DNA from: Saccharothrix sp.
GTDB lineage: Bacteria; Actinomycetota; Actinomycetes; Mycobacteriales; Pseudonocardiaceae
DNA: 64,000 bases
Assembly: GCF_031180885.1 (NCBI RefSeq)
Contig: NZ_JAPSLK010000004.1
Location: forward strand, 186,001-250,000
Reading direction: 5' to 3'
A program made the position numbers and the translations under genes. Under the pieces are notes generated by a model, which searched no databases, was not told where the DNA came from, and saw only the letters and a program-made list of their open reading frames with translations. Below are positions 38,528 through 47,089 of this stretch, one piece after another; the stretch's first letter is position 1; every line of letters begins with the position of its first letter.

Positions 38528-38565
38528 GCCGGGGACGGATGCGCCTGGGCGCGTCCGTCCCCGGC
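38528..38565 (-). terminator. Hairpin terminator after the sugar dehydrogenase gene
   Basis: Arms 38528-38544 and 38549-38565 pair over 17 positions with one G-T, with a 4-nt loop. It lies 31 bases beyond the stop of the minus-strand dehydrogenase gene. Confidence 0.75.
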
Positions 38566-38595
38566 GCTCGTGCGATGCCGGTTACCCCTGGGAAT

Positions 38596-39837
38596 TCAGC
38601 GGATCGCCATCCCGACACCTGAGGTTGGCCGGATCCACTCGAACCGCACTCGGTTCAGCCAACCCGGGAGGTCGCTGAGCACGTAGAGTTCGCCGTGCAC
38701 GTCGGTGCCGATCGCGGTCGGCTGGGTGGGGAAGTTGCCGATCACGGCGGAGTCGTAGCCGCCGCCGGTCTTGGGGCGCACGGCGAACACGCGGGTGGAG
38801 CAGTAGTCGCTCGCGACGTAGGTCCCCCACGCTTGGGGAGTCCGGAACCCCCGGTACACGACGCCGCCGGTCACCGAGCAGTTGCCGTTGTAGTGGTCGT
38901 ACTCGAAGACCGGGTCGGTGTAGCGCCCGTCCGGTCGGCACTGCTGCGGGTCGAAGACCGGGGTGCCCTCGCGGCAGGACCAGCCGAGGTTCGCCCCGCC
39001 CTGCCACGGGCGGATGTGGTTGATCTCCTCGACCAGGCCCTGGCCGACGTCGCCGATCCACAGCGAGCCGTCGACCGGGTCGACGGAGAACCGCCACGGG
39101 TTGCGCAGTCCGTAGAGCCAGATCTCCGGCCGCGCGCCCGGCACGTTGACGAACGGGTTGGTGGAGGGCACGCAGTAGGGCTTGGGCCCGCAGGTGCGGT
39201 TGACGTCGATCCGCACGATCTTGCCGAGCAGGGTGCCGAGGTTCTGGCCGGACTTGAACGGGTCGAACGCGCCGCCGCCGTCGCCGAGGGACCAGTAGAG
39301 GTAGCCGTCGCGGCCGAACGCCACCTGCCCGCCGTTGTGGTTGCCGTACTCGGCGTGTTCCTGGGTGAGCAGCACCTGCAACCGCCCGGGAGCGCCGATG
39401 GGCACCCGCGCCAGGGTCAGCTCGCCCGCCGGCAGGCTCGTGTAGGCCACGTAGAGGATCCCGGTCCGGGCGAAGTTCGGCGCGGGCGTGATGCCGAGCA
39501 GGCCGCGCTCGTTGTCCGACGTGTCGACCCGGTCGGTCAGGTCGAGCACCGGCTCGGCCGCCAGGCCGGTGTCGGGGCGGTAGGCGCGGACGGTGCCGTC
39601 CTTCTCCGCGATCAGCATCCGGCCGTCGGGCAGCCCGGTGATCGCGACCGGACGCCGCAGACCGGACGCCACCTGTTCGGACACCACGGTCAGCTCGGTG
39701 AGCGGCACCGCGCGGGTGTGGGACGTGCCGGCCGGGGCGGCGCTGCTCGCCGATAACGGCGGTAGCAGCAACGCGGTTAAGGCCGGGACAAGCAAGCAGG
39801 CCAGCAGGGCGGCCGGGCGACTACGTCGTCGCAACAT
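38596..39837 (-). CDS. Secreted PQQ-dependent aldose sugar dehydrogenase (GSDH family)
   Basis: A 413-residue secreted beta-propeller starting at ATG 39837 with GAGGAG eight bases upstream. The N-terminus is RRR plus a hydrophobic signal region. Family motifs are VASGLRRPVAITGLPDGRML, DNERGLLGITPAPNF, YGNHNGGQVAFGRDGYLYWS (the catalytic-base His region), YGLRNPWRFSVDP and LGWSCREGTPVFD. Such enzymes oxidise aldoses at C1 with PQQ outside the cell. A perfect CebR-like operator at 39875-39888 lies 37 nt before the start, so control by a cello-oligosaccharide-type signal is likely. PQQ synthesis genes are not in the window. Confidence 0.88.
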   Translation of the reverse strand: MLRRRSRPAALLACLLVPALTALLLPPLSASSAAPAGTSHTRAVPLTELTVVSEQVASGLRRPVAITGLPDGRMLIAEKDGTVRAYRPDTGLAAEPVLDLTDRVDTSDNERGLLGITPAPNFARTGILYVAYTSLPAGELTLARVPIGAPGRLQVLLTQEHAEYGNHNGGQVAFGRDGYLYWSLGDGGGAFDPFKSGQNLGTLLGKIVRIDVNRTCGPKPYCVPSTNPFVNVPGARPEIWLYGLRNPWRFSVDPVDGSLWIGDVGQGLVEEINHIRPWQGGANLGWSCREGTPVFDPQQCRPDGRYTDPVFEYDHYNGNCSVTGGVVYRGFRTPQAWGTYVASDYCSTRVFAVRPKTGGGYDSAVIGNFPTQPTAIGTDVHGELYVLSDLPGWLNRVRFEWIRPTSGVGMAIR

Positions 39838-39874
39838 GTGTGGGCTCCTCGAGCAGGGTGTGGGGGACACGTTC

Positions 39875-39888
39875 TGGGAGCGCTCCCA
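39875..39888. promoter_or_regulatory. CebR-type LacI-family operator
   Basis: TGGGAGCGCTCCCA is a perfect 14-bp palindrome identical to the CebR box known from Streptomyces, where cellobiose or cellotriose relieves repression of cellulose-use genes. It sits in the promoter region of the aldose dehydrogenase gene. Confidence 0.85.
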
Positions 39889-39954
39889 ACCTACCGCGAC
39901 GCCTCAGCGACATCCAGCCGCAGTCTCGCCTCGCCCGATCACGAGCAACGTCGA

Positions 39955-40689
39955 TCACAGACCCGGAGGCTCAGTGGGCACCCACCCCGTCCCGCTGGTC
40001 GTGAATCCCATCGCCTGGTAAGCCGTTCCACCGTCAGCAGCCTGCGGGTTGACGACACTGATCACGCTGTGCCACGCCACGACCTCCGTCAATCGCCGGA
40101 AGTCGCCTCCGGTCCTGGGCTTGCCCTCCACCCAACCCGTGAAGTTCTGCACCGCGTGGATCCAGGTGTGCCCGAGATGGCCGAGCACCGACGGACCGGG
40201 GCTGTCGTCGTAGACGACCGCGGTGTCCGTCACCCGCTGGCTCTCGGGCTGGGGGTCGTCAGGCCCGGCTCCGTTCCCGCGGGAACGCGTCTGCCACGGC
40301 GAACCCAGCGGCGGACCGGTCTTGAAGTAGACGGCTTCGGGTCCGGACCACTGCCGGGGGCGGAGGACCGAGTACCGCGACCTGGCGCCGGGTTCGAGGT
40401 CGAAAACGATCTCCACCCCGTTCACGTAGTACGGTCCTGAACTCCGAAAACCCAGGGCTCGCCCCAACAGGCTGGTTCCGGAGTTCAGGAAGCGGCCCGC
40501 CCCGACCCCGGTGCCCCGGGACGACGAACCCGCGTCCCGGTTCTGCCGCTGCACCGACGCGACGACCGCCGAATTGCCGGCCATCCGCTGGAGGCGGAGG
40601 AATCCGCTCTCCACCGGGGCAAGACGGGTGGGTGCCGGCGGGCGGTTCCTTCCCGCGTCGGCCTGAGGTGGGGTTTTGTCACGGAACAT
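39955..40689 (-). CDS. Protein with eCIS/DUF4157-type leader motif
   Basis: A 244-residue protein from ATG 40689. Near residue 35-50 it carries LRLQRMAGNSAVVASVQRQ, the leader motif (LQR-x-AGN-x-AV) found on proteins associated with extracellular contractile injection systems and on DUF4157 proteins. The remaining ~190 residues, with LGHLGHTWIHAVQNFTGWVEG, match no family I recognise. No HExxH metallopeptidase motif is visible. It may be a cargo or effector. No contractile sheath, tube or baseplate genes are in the window. It is divergent from the repeat-rich toxin gene across about 256 bases. Confidence 0.6.
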   Translation of the reverse strand: MFRDKTPPQADAGRNRPPAPTRLAPVESGFLRLQRMAGNSAVVASVQRQNRDAGSSSRGTGVGAGRFLNSGTSLLGRALGFRSSGPYYVNGVEIVFDLEPGARSRYSVLRPRQWSGPEAVYFKTGPPLGSPWQTRSRGNGAGPDDPQPESQRVTDTAVVYDDSPGPSVLGHLGHTWIHAVQNFTGWVEGKPRTGGDFRRLTEVVAWHSVISVVNPQAADGGTAYQAMGFTTSGTGWVPTEPPGL

Positions 40690-40945
40690 GAGCGCACACC
40701 GGATTCGCTGATCTGCTGGACGATCGGGCGGCGATCGGCCACTGCCGTCGCAGCGTACGTCGACCGGGAATCGATCGTGAACGTCCACAGGTGCTGCCGG
40801 GATTGCCCGCGTATCCGCACGCAGGGGCAAAGTGGCTGCACCGGATCTGCATCGCCGTCGCACCGGCCGGTGTGAGGGTGCTCGCCGCAGGAATCCCTCG
40901 ACCTGAAGCGAGCAACCACATGGAGCACGATCCGGGGACGAAGTC

Positions 40946-43774
40946 ATGACCGGCAAGCGGGCGACGATGCGGAAGGCAGCGCTGTACGCCGCGTCGGGCG
41001 GTTTGCTGACGTTGGCCTTCGGCGCGCTCGGGGCTCAGGAGGCGGAAGCGGCGCCGAAGTCCAAGCCCCACGGCACCTCACGTCCCGCCGCCGCGAAACC
41101 CAAACCGAACGCGAAACCCAAGCCGGCCCCGAGGAAAGCCGCCCCGAAGAAGGCTGCCCCGAAAAAGGCGGTTCCGAAGAAGGCGGTTCCGAAGAAGGCC
41201 GGGCCGAAGAAGGCGGTGGCACCGAAGAAGGCACCGGCCAAGGCGACGAAGCCCGCCGCCAAGCCGAAGCCGCGGCCGGTCGCCAAGCCCAAACCCGCGC
41301 CCAAGCCGAGGGCTGTGCCGAAGCCCGCGCCCAAGCCGAGGGCCGTCCCCAAGCCCGCGCCCAAGCCGAAAGCCGTGCCCAAGCCCAAGCTCGCGCCCAC
41401 ACCGAGGCCTGCGCCCAAACCGAAGGCCGGCCCCAAGGCGAAGGCCGCACCGACACCAAGGCTGGCGCCGAAGCCGAAGGCCGTGCCCAAGCCCGCACCC
41501 GGCGCCAAGCCGAGGCCGGCACCCAGGCCCAAGATGGTTCCGAAGCCGCCCGCGCCACCCCCGCGCACCGCGCACAAGCCGCCGAACACCGCCGCACTCC
41601 CCACGGGAGGCCCGCGTGACGAAGCCGTCCGTCGCCGAACGCTCAAAACCAACCCCAAACCCCTAGCGGCACAGCGACCACAGCCACCCGCGAACCCGAA
41701 GACACGCACGCCGCAGAAGCTGCCGAACACCACCGCACTCCCCACCGGCGGCCCGCGCGACGAAGCCATGCGTCGCCGAGCACTCAAAACCACACCCAAA
41801 CCCCCAGCGGCACAACAAGTACCGCCTCCGCCCACCCACCCGAAGCCGCGCGCCATGCCCCAGTCGCTGAGGCTGGCGGAAGCGGCGGCGCAGAAGGAGT
41901 CGCAGACCGCTCGCGAGTACGCCAAGCGCCGCGAGGCCATGGAGGAACTCGTCCGGACCGCACCCGCCCGCCAGGCCTATGCCGAGGCACAACGCGGTGG
42001 CGCGCCGGGCACGGCCGCCCGACGGGCCGAGCGGGACCTGCAGTTGCGGATCGCCCAGGGCCAGGTCGACTACCACGACGCCATCATGGGCAAGAAGGTG
42101 GGCGAGCGGGACGCCCAGGTCGTCGAGAAGGTGGACGACAAGCGCACCCGCGTCACCAACGCGCGCACCGGCCAGTCGGCCGTCCTGGACATGCCGCTCA
42201 GCGGCTACCTGCACCCGACGTCCAAGTCGGTCGAGGCCGACATGAACACGGTGGTCAACGGCGAGCCCACCAAGGTGCGCCAGACGGTGAAGGTCGACGA
42301 GTGGCGCAAGCCCAAGGACCCCCGGTACGCCAACATGTCGGTCGGCGCGACCGCGGACGGCCGGACCGTCACCGTGTCACCCGGGAACCTCCCCAAGGAG
42401 GTCAAGGAACGCCTGCGCGACAGCCGCATGCTCGGCCCTGAGGAGGGCAAGGCGACCGGGGACGGCCGGACGGTCACCGTCTTCCAGCCCAAGCAGCGGA
42501 TCGAGCACAACGCCGAAGACCTCGGCAAGCAGTGGAAGGAGTCGGTCAAGGACGGCAAGGTGCGGCCGGGTGAACTCGGCCAGGCGCTCGCCGGCACGGC
42601 CGCCATCGGCACCGACTTCTTCGTCGGGATGGGGCAGTCCAACGTCTACGGCACCGGCAAGGACTGCCTGGGCGGCGGCAAGAACTGCGGCGACTTCGCG
42701 ACCGAGGCCGGGCTCGCGGCGGTCAGCGCCACGCCCCTGAAGGGAGCGGGCCTGGCGCGCAACGCCGTCTCCGGCGCGGCCCGCGGCGGGTCCGCCGTCG
42801 CCCGCGCCGAGCAGGCCGCGGAGAAGGCCGCGCGGGTGGGCAGGTCCTCCTCGCCACGACCCCGGGAAGCAGCCGGCACACCCACCCGGGCGACGGCGGA
42901 GGCCCCACGGCCGCCGGTCCGGGAAACGGCCGAAGCACCACGCGTCCCGGCGTTGGTCGGGGCACCGGCACGAGCATCGGTCGCAACGCCACGACCACCC
43001 ACACGGCCGACAGTCGAAACACCGCGTCCAACGGTGGAAACACCGCGGCCGACGGTCGGATCGCCGCGGCCGACAGTCGGAACACCGCGACCGCCGGTGC
43101 GGGAGGCGCCACAAGCGTCGCGTCCCTCCGGCGGGCACCGCCCGGTCGTCCGCCGGGCCCCGGAAATCGCCGCCCTCGGAATCGCCGGCGCCACCCAGCT
43201 GCCGGGCCAACCGGAAGCCCCCCGAGCGCCCGGCGCAACCCCGGACGGGGAACCGCCCACCACCCGCGAGGGCGAGCCGAGGTTCGTCGACCCGGCCAAC
43301 CCCGACACCCTGGCCGACCCCGAGGGCCCCGAAGCACCACGCCAACCACCCGCCACCGGCGACAGCCCGATCATCCCCGAACACCCCACCGGACCGGACC
43401 GGCCGGGCACCTCCCACGACTCGGCGGACGGACAACCGGACCCCGAAGCGCAACCGACGCTGGACGAGGTGATCCCCGACGGCGCGCTGGACAAGATCCC
43501 CGACCACTGGCCACCCCCGACCGACACGAGGAAGGAGGGCGAGGGGATACGGTTCTTCGGGCCCAACAGGAACCGTGAGGGAGTCAGGATCGACAACGCC
43601 GTGCCCAATTCGCCCTACCCGTCGCAGCGGGTGCCCCACGTCGTCGTCCGCGACGGTGGGCGGGTCATCGGCCGGGACGGCAAGCCGATCTCGGGTTCGA
43701 TCAAGGACGACTACTGGAACGCACACATTCCCCTGAGCGAGTGGATCACGTGGTCGCAATGGAACAAGCCATGA
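40946..43774 (+). CDS. Large Lys/Ala/Pro-repeat polymorphic toxin
   Basis: A 942-residue protein. The N-terminus (KRATMRKAALYAASGGLLTLAFG, giving 19 hydrophobic residues ending in AEAAP) looks like a signal peptide. Residues ~35-205 are almost pure PKP/PKK/APK repeats, histone-H1-like. Two copies of a PNTxALPTGGPRDEAxRRR module follow, then a pretoxin-like region (~440-610) and a Pro/Arg/Thr repeat region. The last ~75 residues form a compact unmatched domain containing VPHVVVRDGGRVIGRDGKPI and AHIPLSEWITWSQWNKP, the likely toxin tip. The next gene overlaps by ATGA and encodes an SCO4402-family protein, as expected for immunity. The delivery route is unknown. Confidence 0.68.
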   Translation: MTGKRATMRKAALYAASGGLLTLAFGALGAQEAEAAPKSKPHGTSRPAAAKPKPNAKPKPAPRKAAPKKAAPKKAVPKKAVPKKAGPKKAVAPKKAPAKATKPAAKPKPRPVAKPKPAPKPRAVPKPAPKPRAVPKPAPKPKAVPKPKLAPTPRPAPKPKAGPKAKAAPTPRLAPKPKAVPKPAPGAKPRPAPRPKMVPKPPAPPPRTAHKPPNTAALPTGGPRDEAVRRRTLKTNPKPLAAQRPQPPANPKTRTPQKLPNTTALPTGGPRDEAMRRRALKTTPKPPAAQQVPPPPTHPKPRAMPQSLRLAEAAAQKESQTAREYAKRREAMEELVRTAPARQAYAEAQRGGAPGTAARRAERDLQLRIAQGQVDYHDAIMGKKVGERDAQVVEKVDDKRTRVTNARTGQSAVLDMPLSGYLHPTSKSVEADMNTVVNGEPTKVRQTVKVDEWRKPKDPRYANMSVGATADGRTVTVSPGNLPKEVKERLRDSRMLGPEEGKATGDGRTVTVFQPKQRIEHNAEDLGKQWKESVKDGKVRPGELGQALAGTAAIGTDFFVGMGQSNVYGTGKDCLGGGKNCGDFATEAGLAAVSATPLKGAGLARNAVSGAARGGSAVARAEQAAEKAARVGRSSSPRPREAAGTPTRATAEAPRPPVRETAEAPRVPALVGAPARASVATPRPPTRPTVETPRPTVETPRPTVGSPRPTVGTPRPPVREAPQASRPSGGHRPVVRRAPEIAALGIAGATQLPGQPEAPRAPGATPDGEPPTTREGEPRFVDPANPDTLADPEGPEAPRQPPATGDSPIIPEHPTGPDRPGTSHDSADGQPDPEAQPTLDEVIPDGALDKIPDHWPPPTDTRKEGEGIRFFGPNRNREGVRIDNAVPNSPYPSQRVPHVVVRDGGRVIGRDGKPISGSIKDDYWNAHIPLSEWITWSQWNKP
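41090..41560 (+). repeat. Degenerate tandem repeat coding for PKP/PKK units
   Basis: About 470 bases of imperfect 12-30 nt repeats built from AAGCCG, AAGAAGG and GCCCAAGC units encode (A)PKP(K/R) and (A/V)PKKA. The reading frame is kept throughout, so the array is under protein-level selection or recent expansion. Confidence 0.8.
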
Positions 43775-44151
43775 GCGGTGTGGAGTACCCGGAGATGCGT
43801 GCCGAGGTCATCGAGGCGGTCCGGGCGCTGTCGGACCTGGAGCACCAGCGACGCGTGTGGGTGCGCCGGGAACTGCCGCACCCGGACTACCACGACGACT
43901 TCGCCCTCAACCTCAACGTCCTCTACGACGACACGAGCGTCCTGGAGGACCCGGCTGCCGCGATCGGCGACGTCCTGCGGGACGACCGCGAAGCCCGTGC
44001 GCTCGCTCCCCTCCGGGACAGCCTGGAGGACCTGCTCGCCAAGCACCCCCACCTGACCGACGAGCAGTACCTGGACACACCGGAGTGGCCGACCGTCCTG
44101 GCCACGGCCGCCGCGGCACTGGCGGTGCTCACCCGACCCGACGAAGCCTGA
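43771..44151 (+). CDS. SCO4402-family protein, likely immunity protein
   Basis: A 126-residue acidic protein beginning at ATG 43771, which overlaps the toxin stop (ATGA). Features PEMRAEVIEAVRALSDLEHQ, YHDDFALNLNVLYDDTSVLE and LDTPEWPTVLATAAAALAVL match the SCO4402 family of small actinobacterial proteins commonly placed next to polymorphic toxins. The tight coupling and acidity against a basic toxin support an immunity function. A strong hairpin follows, so toxin and immunity form a two-gene unit. Confidence 0.75.
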   Translation: MSGVEYPEMRAEVIEAVRALSDLEHQRRVWVRRELPHPDYHDDFALNLNVLYDDTSVLEDPAAAIGDVLRDDREARALAPLRDSLEDLLAKHPHLTDEQYLDTPEWPTVLATAAAALAVLTRPDEA

Positions 44152-44156
44152 GCAAC

Positions 44157-44189
44157 GCCGGCCGCCTCCTGCCGGAGGAGGCGGCCGGC
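44157..44189 (+). terminator. 13-bp hairpin terminator after the immunity gene
   Basis: Arms 44157-44169 and 44177-44189 pair perfectly around a 7-nt loop, six bases after the stop. It faces the end of the convergent SMP-30 gene and may act in both directions. Confidence 0.75.
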
Positions 44190-44278
44190 GTGGTCGGCCG
44201 CGCAGCAGCTGCCCTTGCACATCGCCGCCCGCGCCGTCGTCCTCATGTCTCGGGTGCTGTATCCGCGTCCCGTCTGCG

Positions 44279-45268
44279 TCAGTAGGGGTTGCCGGGCACG
44301 TTGAGGCGCACCTGGTAGAGCCCGAACGCGCCGGGGGTGCCGGAGGTGATGTACAGGGTTCGCCCGTCCGGGCCGCCGAACGCCGCGTTGGTCGTGTTGC
44401 GGCCGGCGGAAATGGTGCCCAGTGGGGTGCCTGAGGGGGAGAAGACGCGGATCAACCCCTCGTCGTAGGAGGCCCAGTACACGTTGCCCGCGCAGTCGAC
44501 GGTCGCACCGTCGGGTGTCCGCATGGTCGCGAACGTGGTGCGGTTGCCGGTGCTGCCGTCCGGGTTGACGGGGTACTTCATGATCGCGTTGTTGCCGGTG
44601 GCGCCGACGTACAGCGTGGTGCCGTCCGGGGAGAGGACGATGCCGTTGGGCTGGGAAAGCCCGTAGTCGACGAGGCTCACAACGCCGTCGCGGACCCGGA
44701 AGACGCCGGTTCGGCCGCCTTGTTCGTCGGCGCGGTTGCCGCGCTGGTAGGTGGGGTCGGTGAAGTAGGTGGTGCCGTCGGCGCGGATGGTGAGGTCGTT
44801 GGGGGAGTTGAACGCCCGGCCGAGGTGGTTGGCGGCGATGGTGGTGCGGCTGCGGTCGGTCGTGGAGTAGGACGAGACGGTGCGGTTGTCGTGGGTCGCG
44901 GCGAGCAGCCGGGTGCCGTCCGGGGTGATCGCGAGGCCGTTGCTGCCCGAGTTGGGGATGAACGTGTCGAATGTGGACGGTGGCGTGAACCGGACCACTG
45001 TGGACGGTTGCACGCCCTGCGGGCCGGTGGGGCTCTGCATGTTCGACAGCAGCAGGGTGCCCGTTCGCTGGTCCCAGGTCGGACCTTCGAGGAAGTTGAA
45101 GCCGCCTCGGACGAGCTGGGCGGTGACGGTGGGGGATGGCAGCGGTGGGCCGTAGGTTGCTCCTGGTGTGCACGCCGAGGCCGTCGTGGCGGCGGTGGCC
45201 GTCGGTGAGAGCGTGCCGGCGATGGCGATCGCGACGGCCGTGAGCGCCCGTGTCCTGCGGTGAGTCAT
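44279..45268 (-). CDS. Secreted SMP-30/gluconolactonase-like beta-propeller
   Basis: A 329-residue secreted protein from ATG 45268 behind AGGAAGGAAG. The signal peptide (RRTRALTAVAIAIAGTLSPT ending near ATA) is followed by SMP-30/strictosidine-synthase-type blades: GFNFLEGPTWDQRTGTLLLS (metal Glu), GLAITPDGTRLLAATHDNRT, RAFNSPNDLTIRADGTTYFT (metal Asn/Asp), SQPNGIVLSPDGTTLYVG and TPDGATVDCAGNVYWA. Such Ca/Zn-dependent enzymes hydrolyse aldonolactones. It could open the lactone made by the PQQ dehydrogenase encoded 5 kb away; this link is inferred. A degraded gene lies upstream on the same strand. Confidence 0.84.
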   Translation of the reverse strand: MTHRRTRALTAVAIAIAGTLSPTATAATTASACTPGATYGPPLPSPTVTAQLVRGGFNFLEGPTWDQRTGTLLLSNMQSPTGPQGVQPSTVVRFTPPSTFDTFIPNSGSNGLAITPDGTRLLAATHDNRTVSSYSTTDRSRTTIAANHLGRAFNSPNDLTIRADGTTYFTDPTYQRGNRADEQGGRTGVFRVRDGVVSLVDYGLSQPNGIVLSPDGTTLYVGATGNNAIMKYPVNPDGSTGNRTTFATMRTPDGATVDCAGNVYWASYDEGLIRVFSPSGTPLGTISAGRNTTNAAFGGPDGRTLYITSGTPGAFGLYQVRLNVPGNPY

Positions 45269-45379
45269 GGAGACTTCCTTCCTGATCGGGACGGCCGACT
45301 CCCCGACCTTGAGGATGCGTTTCGCCATTCGACGGCGCGCAGCCGCCCGTAGGTGCCGGGGAGGTACTGCTGCACGTTC

Positions 45380-45608
45380 GTCAGGCTGTCACCGGACATC
45401 TCGGCCGGGTGCAGGAGTGTGCCGCGCAGGCAGACGATGTGGAGGACGTCGCGGACCACAACGACGCCGCTGCACGAGCCCCTCGGCGATGGGGAAGATG
45501 CGCTCGGGTGCGACGAAACCGCCGCAGGTCCCGGTGGTGCCCTCGCGGAGCGACCGGCCGTGGTCGCGGCCGATCAGGTTCGGTCGTCTGCTGCGCACGT
45601 GGTGCCAT
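45380..45608 (-). pseudogene. Degraded gene of unknown family under a LacI-type operator
   Basis: A start-like ATG at 45608 has AAGGAGG upstream, but protein-like sequence appears in other frames: GTCGGFVAPERIFPIAEGLV, then VVRDVLHIVCLRGTLLHPAE followed by MSGDSLTNVQQYLPGTYGRL. Frame changes break the gene. The family is not recognised. Confidence 0.4.
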
Positions 45609-45657
45609 GCTTCGCCTCCTTGCGAGCAGGGTGCGTGGCGGCGCGGTCTCGACGACG

Positions 45658-45671
45658 TGGGAGCGGTCCCA
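45658..45671. promoter_or_regulatory. Imperfect CebR-like operator
   Basis: TGGGAGCGGTCCCA differs from the perfect palindrome at 39875-39888 by one base. It lies about 50 nt before the start-like codon of the degraded gene and upstream of the SMP-30 gene. Confidence 0.55.
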
Positions 45672-45765
45672 GAACGGACCGTAGCGCAACCGGTTCGACC
45701 CCGACAAGGGACAACCAGCGGGACCGGCCCCACGGCCTGACCGGTGGACCGGGAGCGTCCTCTGC

Positions 45766-45972
45766 CTAGAGGGTGGTGTGGCGACCCGGTGCCGGTGTGG
45801 TGCGGATGCCTAAGCGAGCGGCCAGTTCGTCGTGGATCGGCGTGGTGCAGGAGGGTTCCGTCGTCGCGGTGCCGAGCGCCGAGGTCTTGGCGTCGGTGTC
45901 GTCGACGATCTCGACAGCCGCGCGTGCTTCGGCGTCCGCAGGCTGATCTGCGGAGCGGGAGTTGCCTGCCAT
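45766..45972 (-). CDS. Small hypothetical protein (68 aa)
   Basis: ATG 45972 to a stop at 45766 encodes an acidic, Ala/Thr-rich peptide (RAAVEIVDDTDAKTSALGTA, then SCTTPIHDELAARLGIRT) unlike the Arg/Pro shadows around it. A GGAGGG lies 12 nt upstream, rather far. It contains one Cys. There is no family match, and it could be a small secreted or RiPP-like peptide or chance. Confidence is low. Confidence 0.3.
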   Translation of the reverse strand: MAGNSRSADQPADAEARAAVEIVDDTDAKTSALGTATTEPSCTTPIHDELAARLGIRTTPAPGRHTTL

Positions 45973-46246
45973 CGTGTCGCGGTGCCCTCCGTCTGGACGA
46001 TCGGATCTGGTCGGTCCGTGTCGCCGGCCATGGTGGCACTGCGGATGCGGCGTCACGTCCGCCTGCTCGGCAGCTGGTCCCGCGCTTGACTCGAAAGTGT
46101 GAACACTTCGTGGTTCGATTAGGTGATGGCCGGTCGAGGTTGGCCTGGGGCAGCGGGAACACGGTGGGCTGCTCGGCGGCTGGGCGGCGTGCTCCGGCGG
46201 TAACAGACGGCTTGCTGCGCTCGAATGACGTGACACGTCATGTCCC

Positions 46247-46525
46247 GTGCCGGTGCCCATGGCGGCGATCCTCGGGGTCGTCTGGGTCGTGAAGGGTCGG
46301 TATCGCAGCCGTGTCGGCGGTGACCGGACGCGCCGGACCACGACGTGGTGGATGGTTGGCGCGGTGATCAGGTTGGGGCTCGACGTGCTGGAAAGCGTCG
46401 TGTTCCGGCGCCGGTCCGGTTTCGAGGCGAGCACGCTGTGGTTCGACCTCGCTGTCGCGCCGTTCTACGTCGCGGCGCTCGCCATGGTGTTCTGCGGTCC
46501 GGTGCCGACGTCGGCCGGGGTGGCG
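46247..46525 (+). other. Possible membrane-protein fragment
   Basis: The frame from ATG 46247 encodes two hydrophobic segments (PMAAILGVVWVVKG and FDLAVAPFYVAALAMVFCG) with a basic stretch between, then loses protein character near 46530. It may be the C-terminal remnant of a small DUF1453-like membrane protein. The same frame continues open into the next gene. Confidence 0.35.
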
Positions 46526-46615
46526 CACCTCAAGGCGGGCCGGTCCTCATGCCTTCGAGCCTTCCGGGACAACCATCGATCTGCGGACGACGCGGCCGGC
46601 TCGCACAATGTCGTC

Positions 46616-47089
46616 GTGCGTGTGAACGCAGCCGTCCGCGACTCGCGACATCACGGCCGCCGATTCCCCTGGATGATCGAATCCTGCGAAGACGGCCGTT
46701 CCTGGGCCCAGCCACGCCACCCCGTTGCCCGGCTGGCGCGCAGCGGCGGGATCGAGTACGCGGCCACGGCCGAGTGCCTCGCTGTCGACGTGCTGGTCAG
46801 GTACATCGCCGCCGAACACCGCGAGAACCCCGAGCACCTGCTCCGCCGTTGGCTGCGCGCGACCGTCTGGGACCTCGACCTGGCCACCTCCACCAACCCG
46901 GCCCAGCCACCGTACGACCCGCCGGACCGGGCCGGCATCGCGCCCCACCGCTACGGCCAGTACCTCGCCGTCCACCACGCCGAACCGGTCGCCGTCGTGA
47001 TCCGCACCCCGCACCAGGTCCGCGCCGTGGTTCGGCATATCGCCGAACACCCTGGTGCCACGCTGACGATCCGCGAACGGCCTGGCTAG
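46616..47089 (+). CDS. Hypothetical protein
   Basis: About 157 residues from GTG 46616 (alternatives 46622 and ATG 46673). Composition is protein-like: GGIEYAATAECLAVDVLVRY, LRRWLRATVWDLDLA, QYLAVHHAEPVAVVIRTPHQ. No known family or signal peptide is recognised. The frame is open upstream into a hydrophobic fragment, so the start is uncertain. It ends tail-to-tail with the STAS gene, overlapping by 4 nt. Confidence 0.5.
   Translation: MRVNAAVRDSRHHGRRFPWMIESCEDGRSWAQPRHPVARLARSGGIEYAATAECLAVDVLVRYIAAEHRENPEHLLRRWLRATVWDLDLATSTNPAQPPYDPPDRAGIAPHRYGQYLAVHHAEPVAVVIRTPHQVRAVVRHIAEHPGATLTIRERPG

Noticed and set aside
41090-41560. Possible histone H1-like or nucleoid protein
   Set aside because: The Lys/Ala/Pro repeats are part of a 942-residue protein with an N-terminal signal and a toxin-like C-terminus, not a stand-alone DNA-binding protein.
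41090-43130. Tandem repeats considered as a CRISPR array
   Set aside because: Repeat units are short, imperfect and in-frame coding, without unique spacers of constant size.
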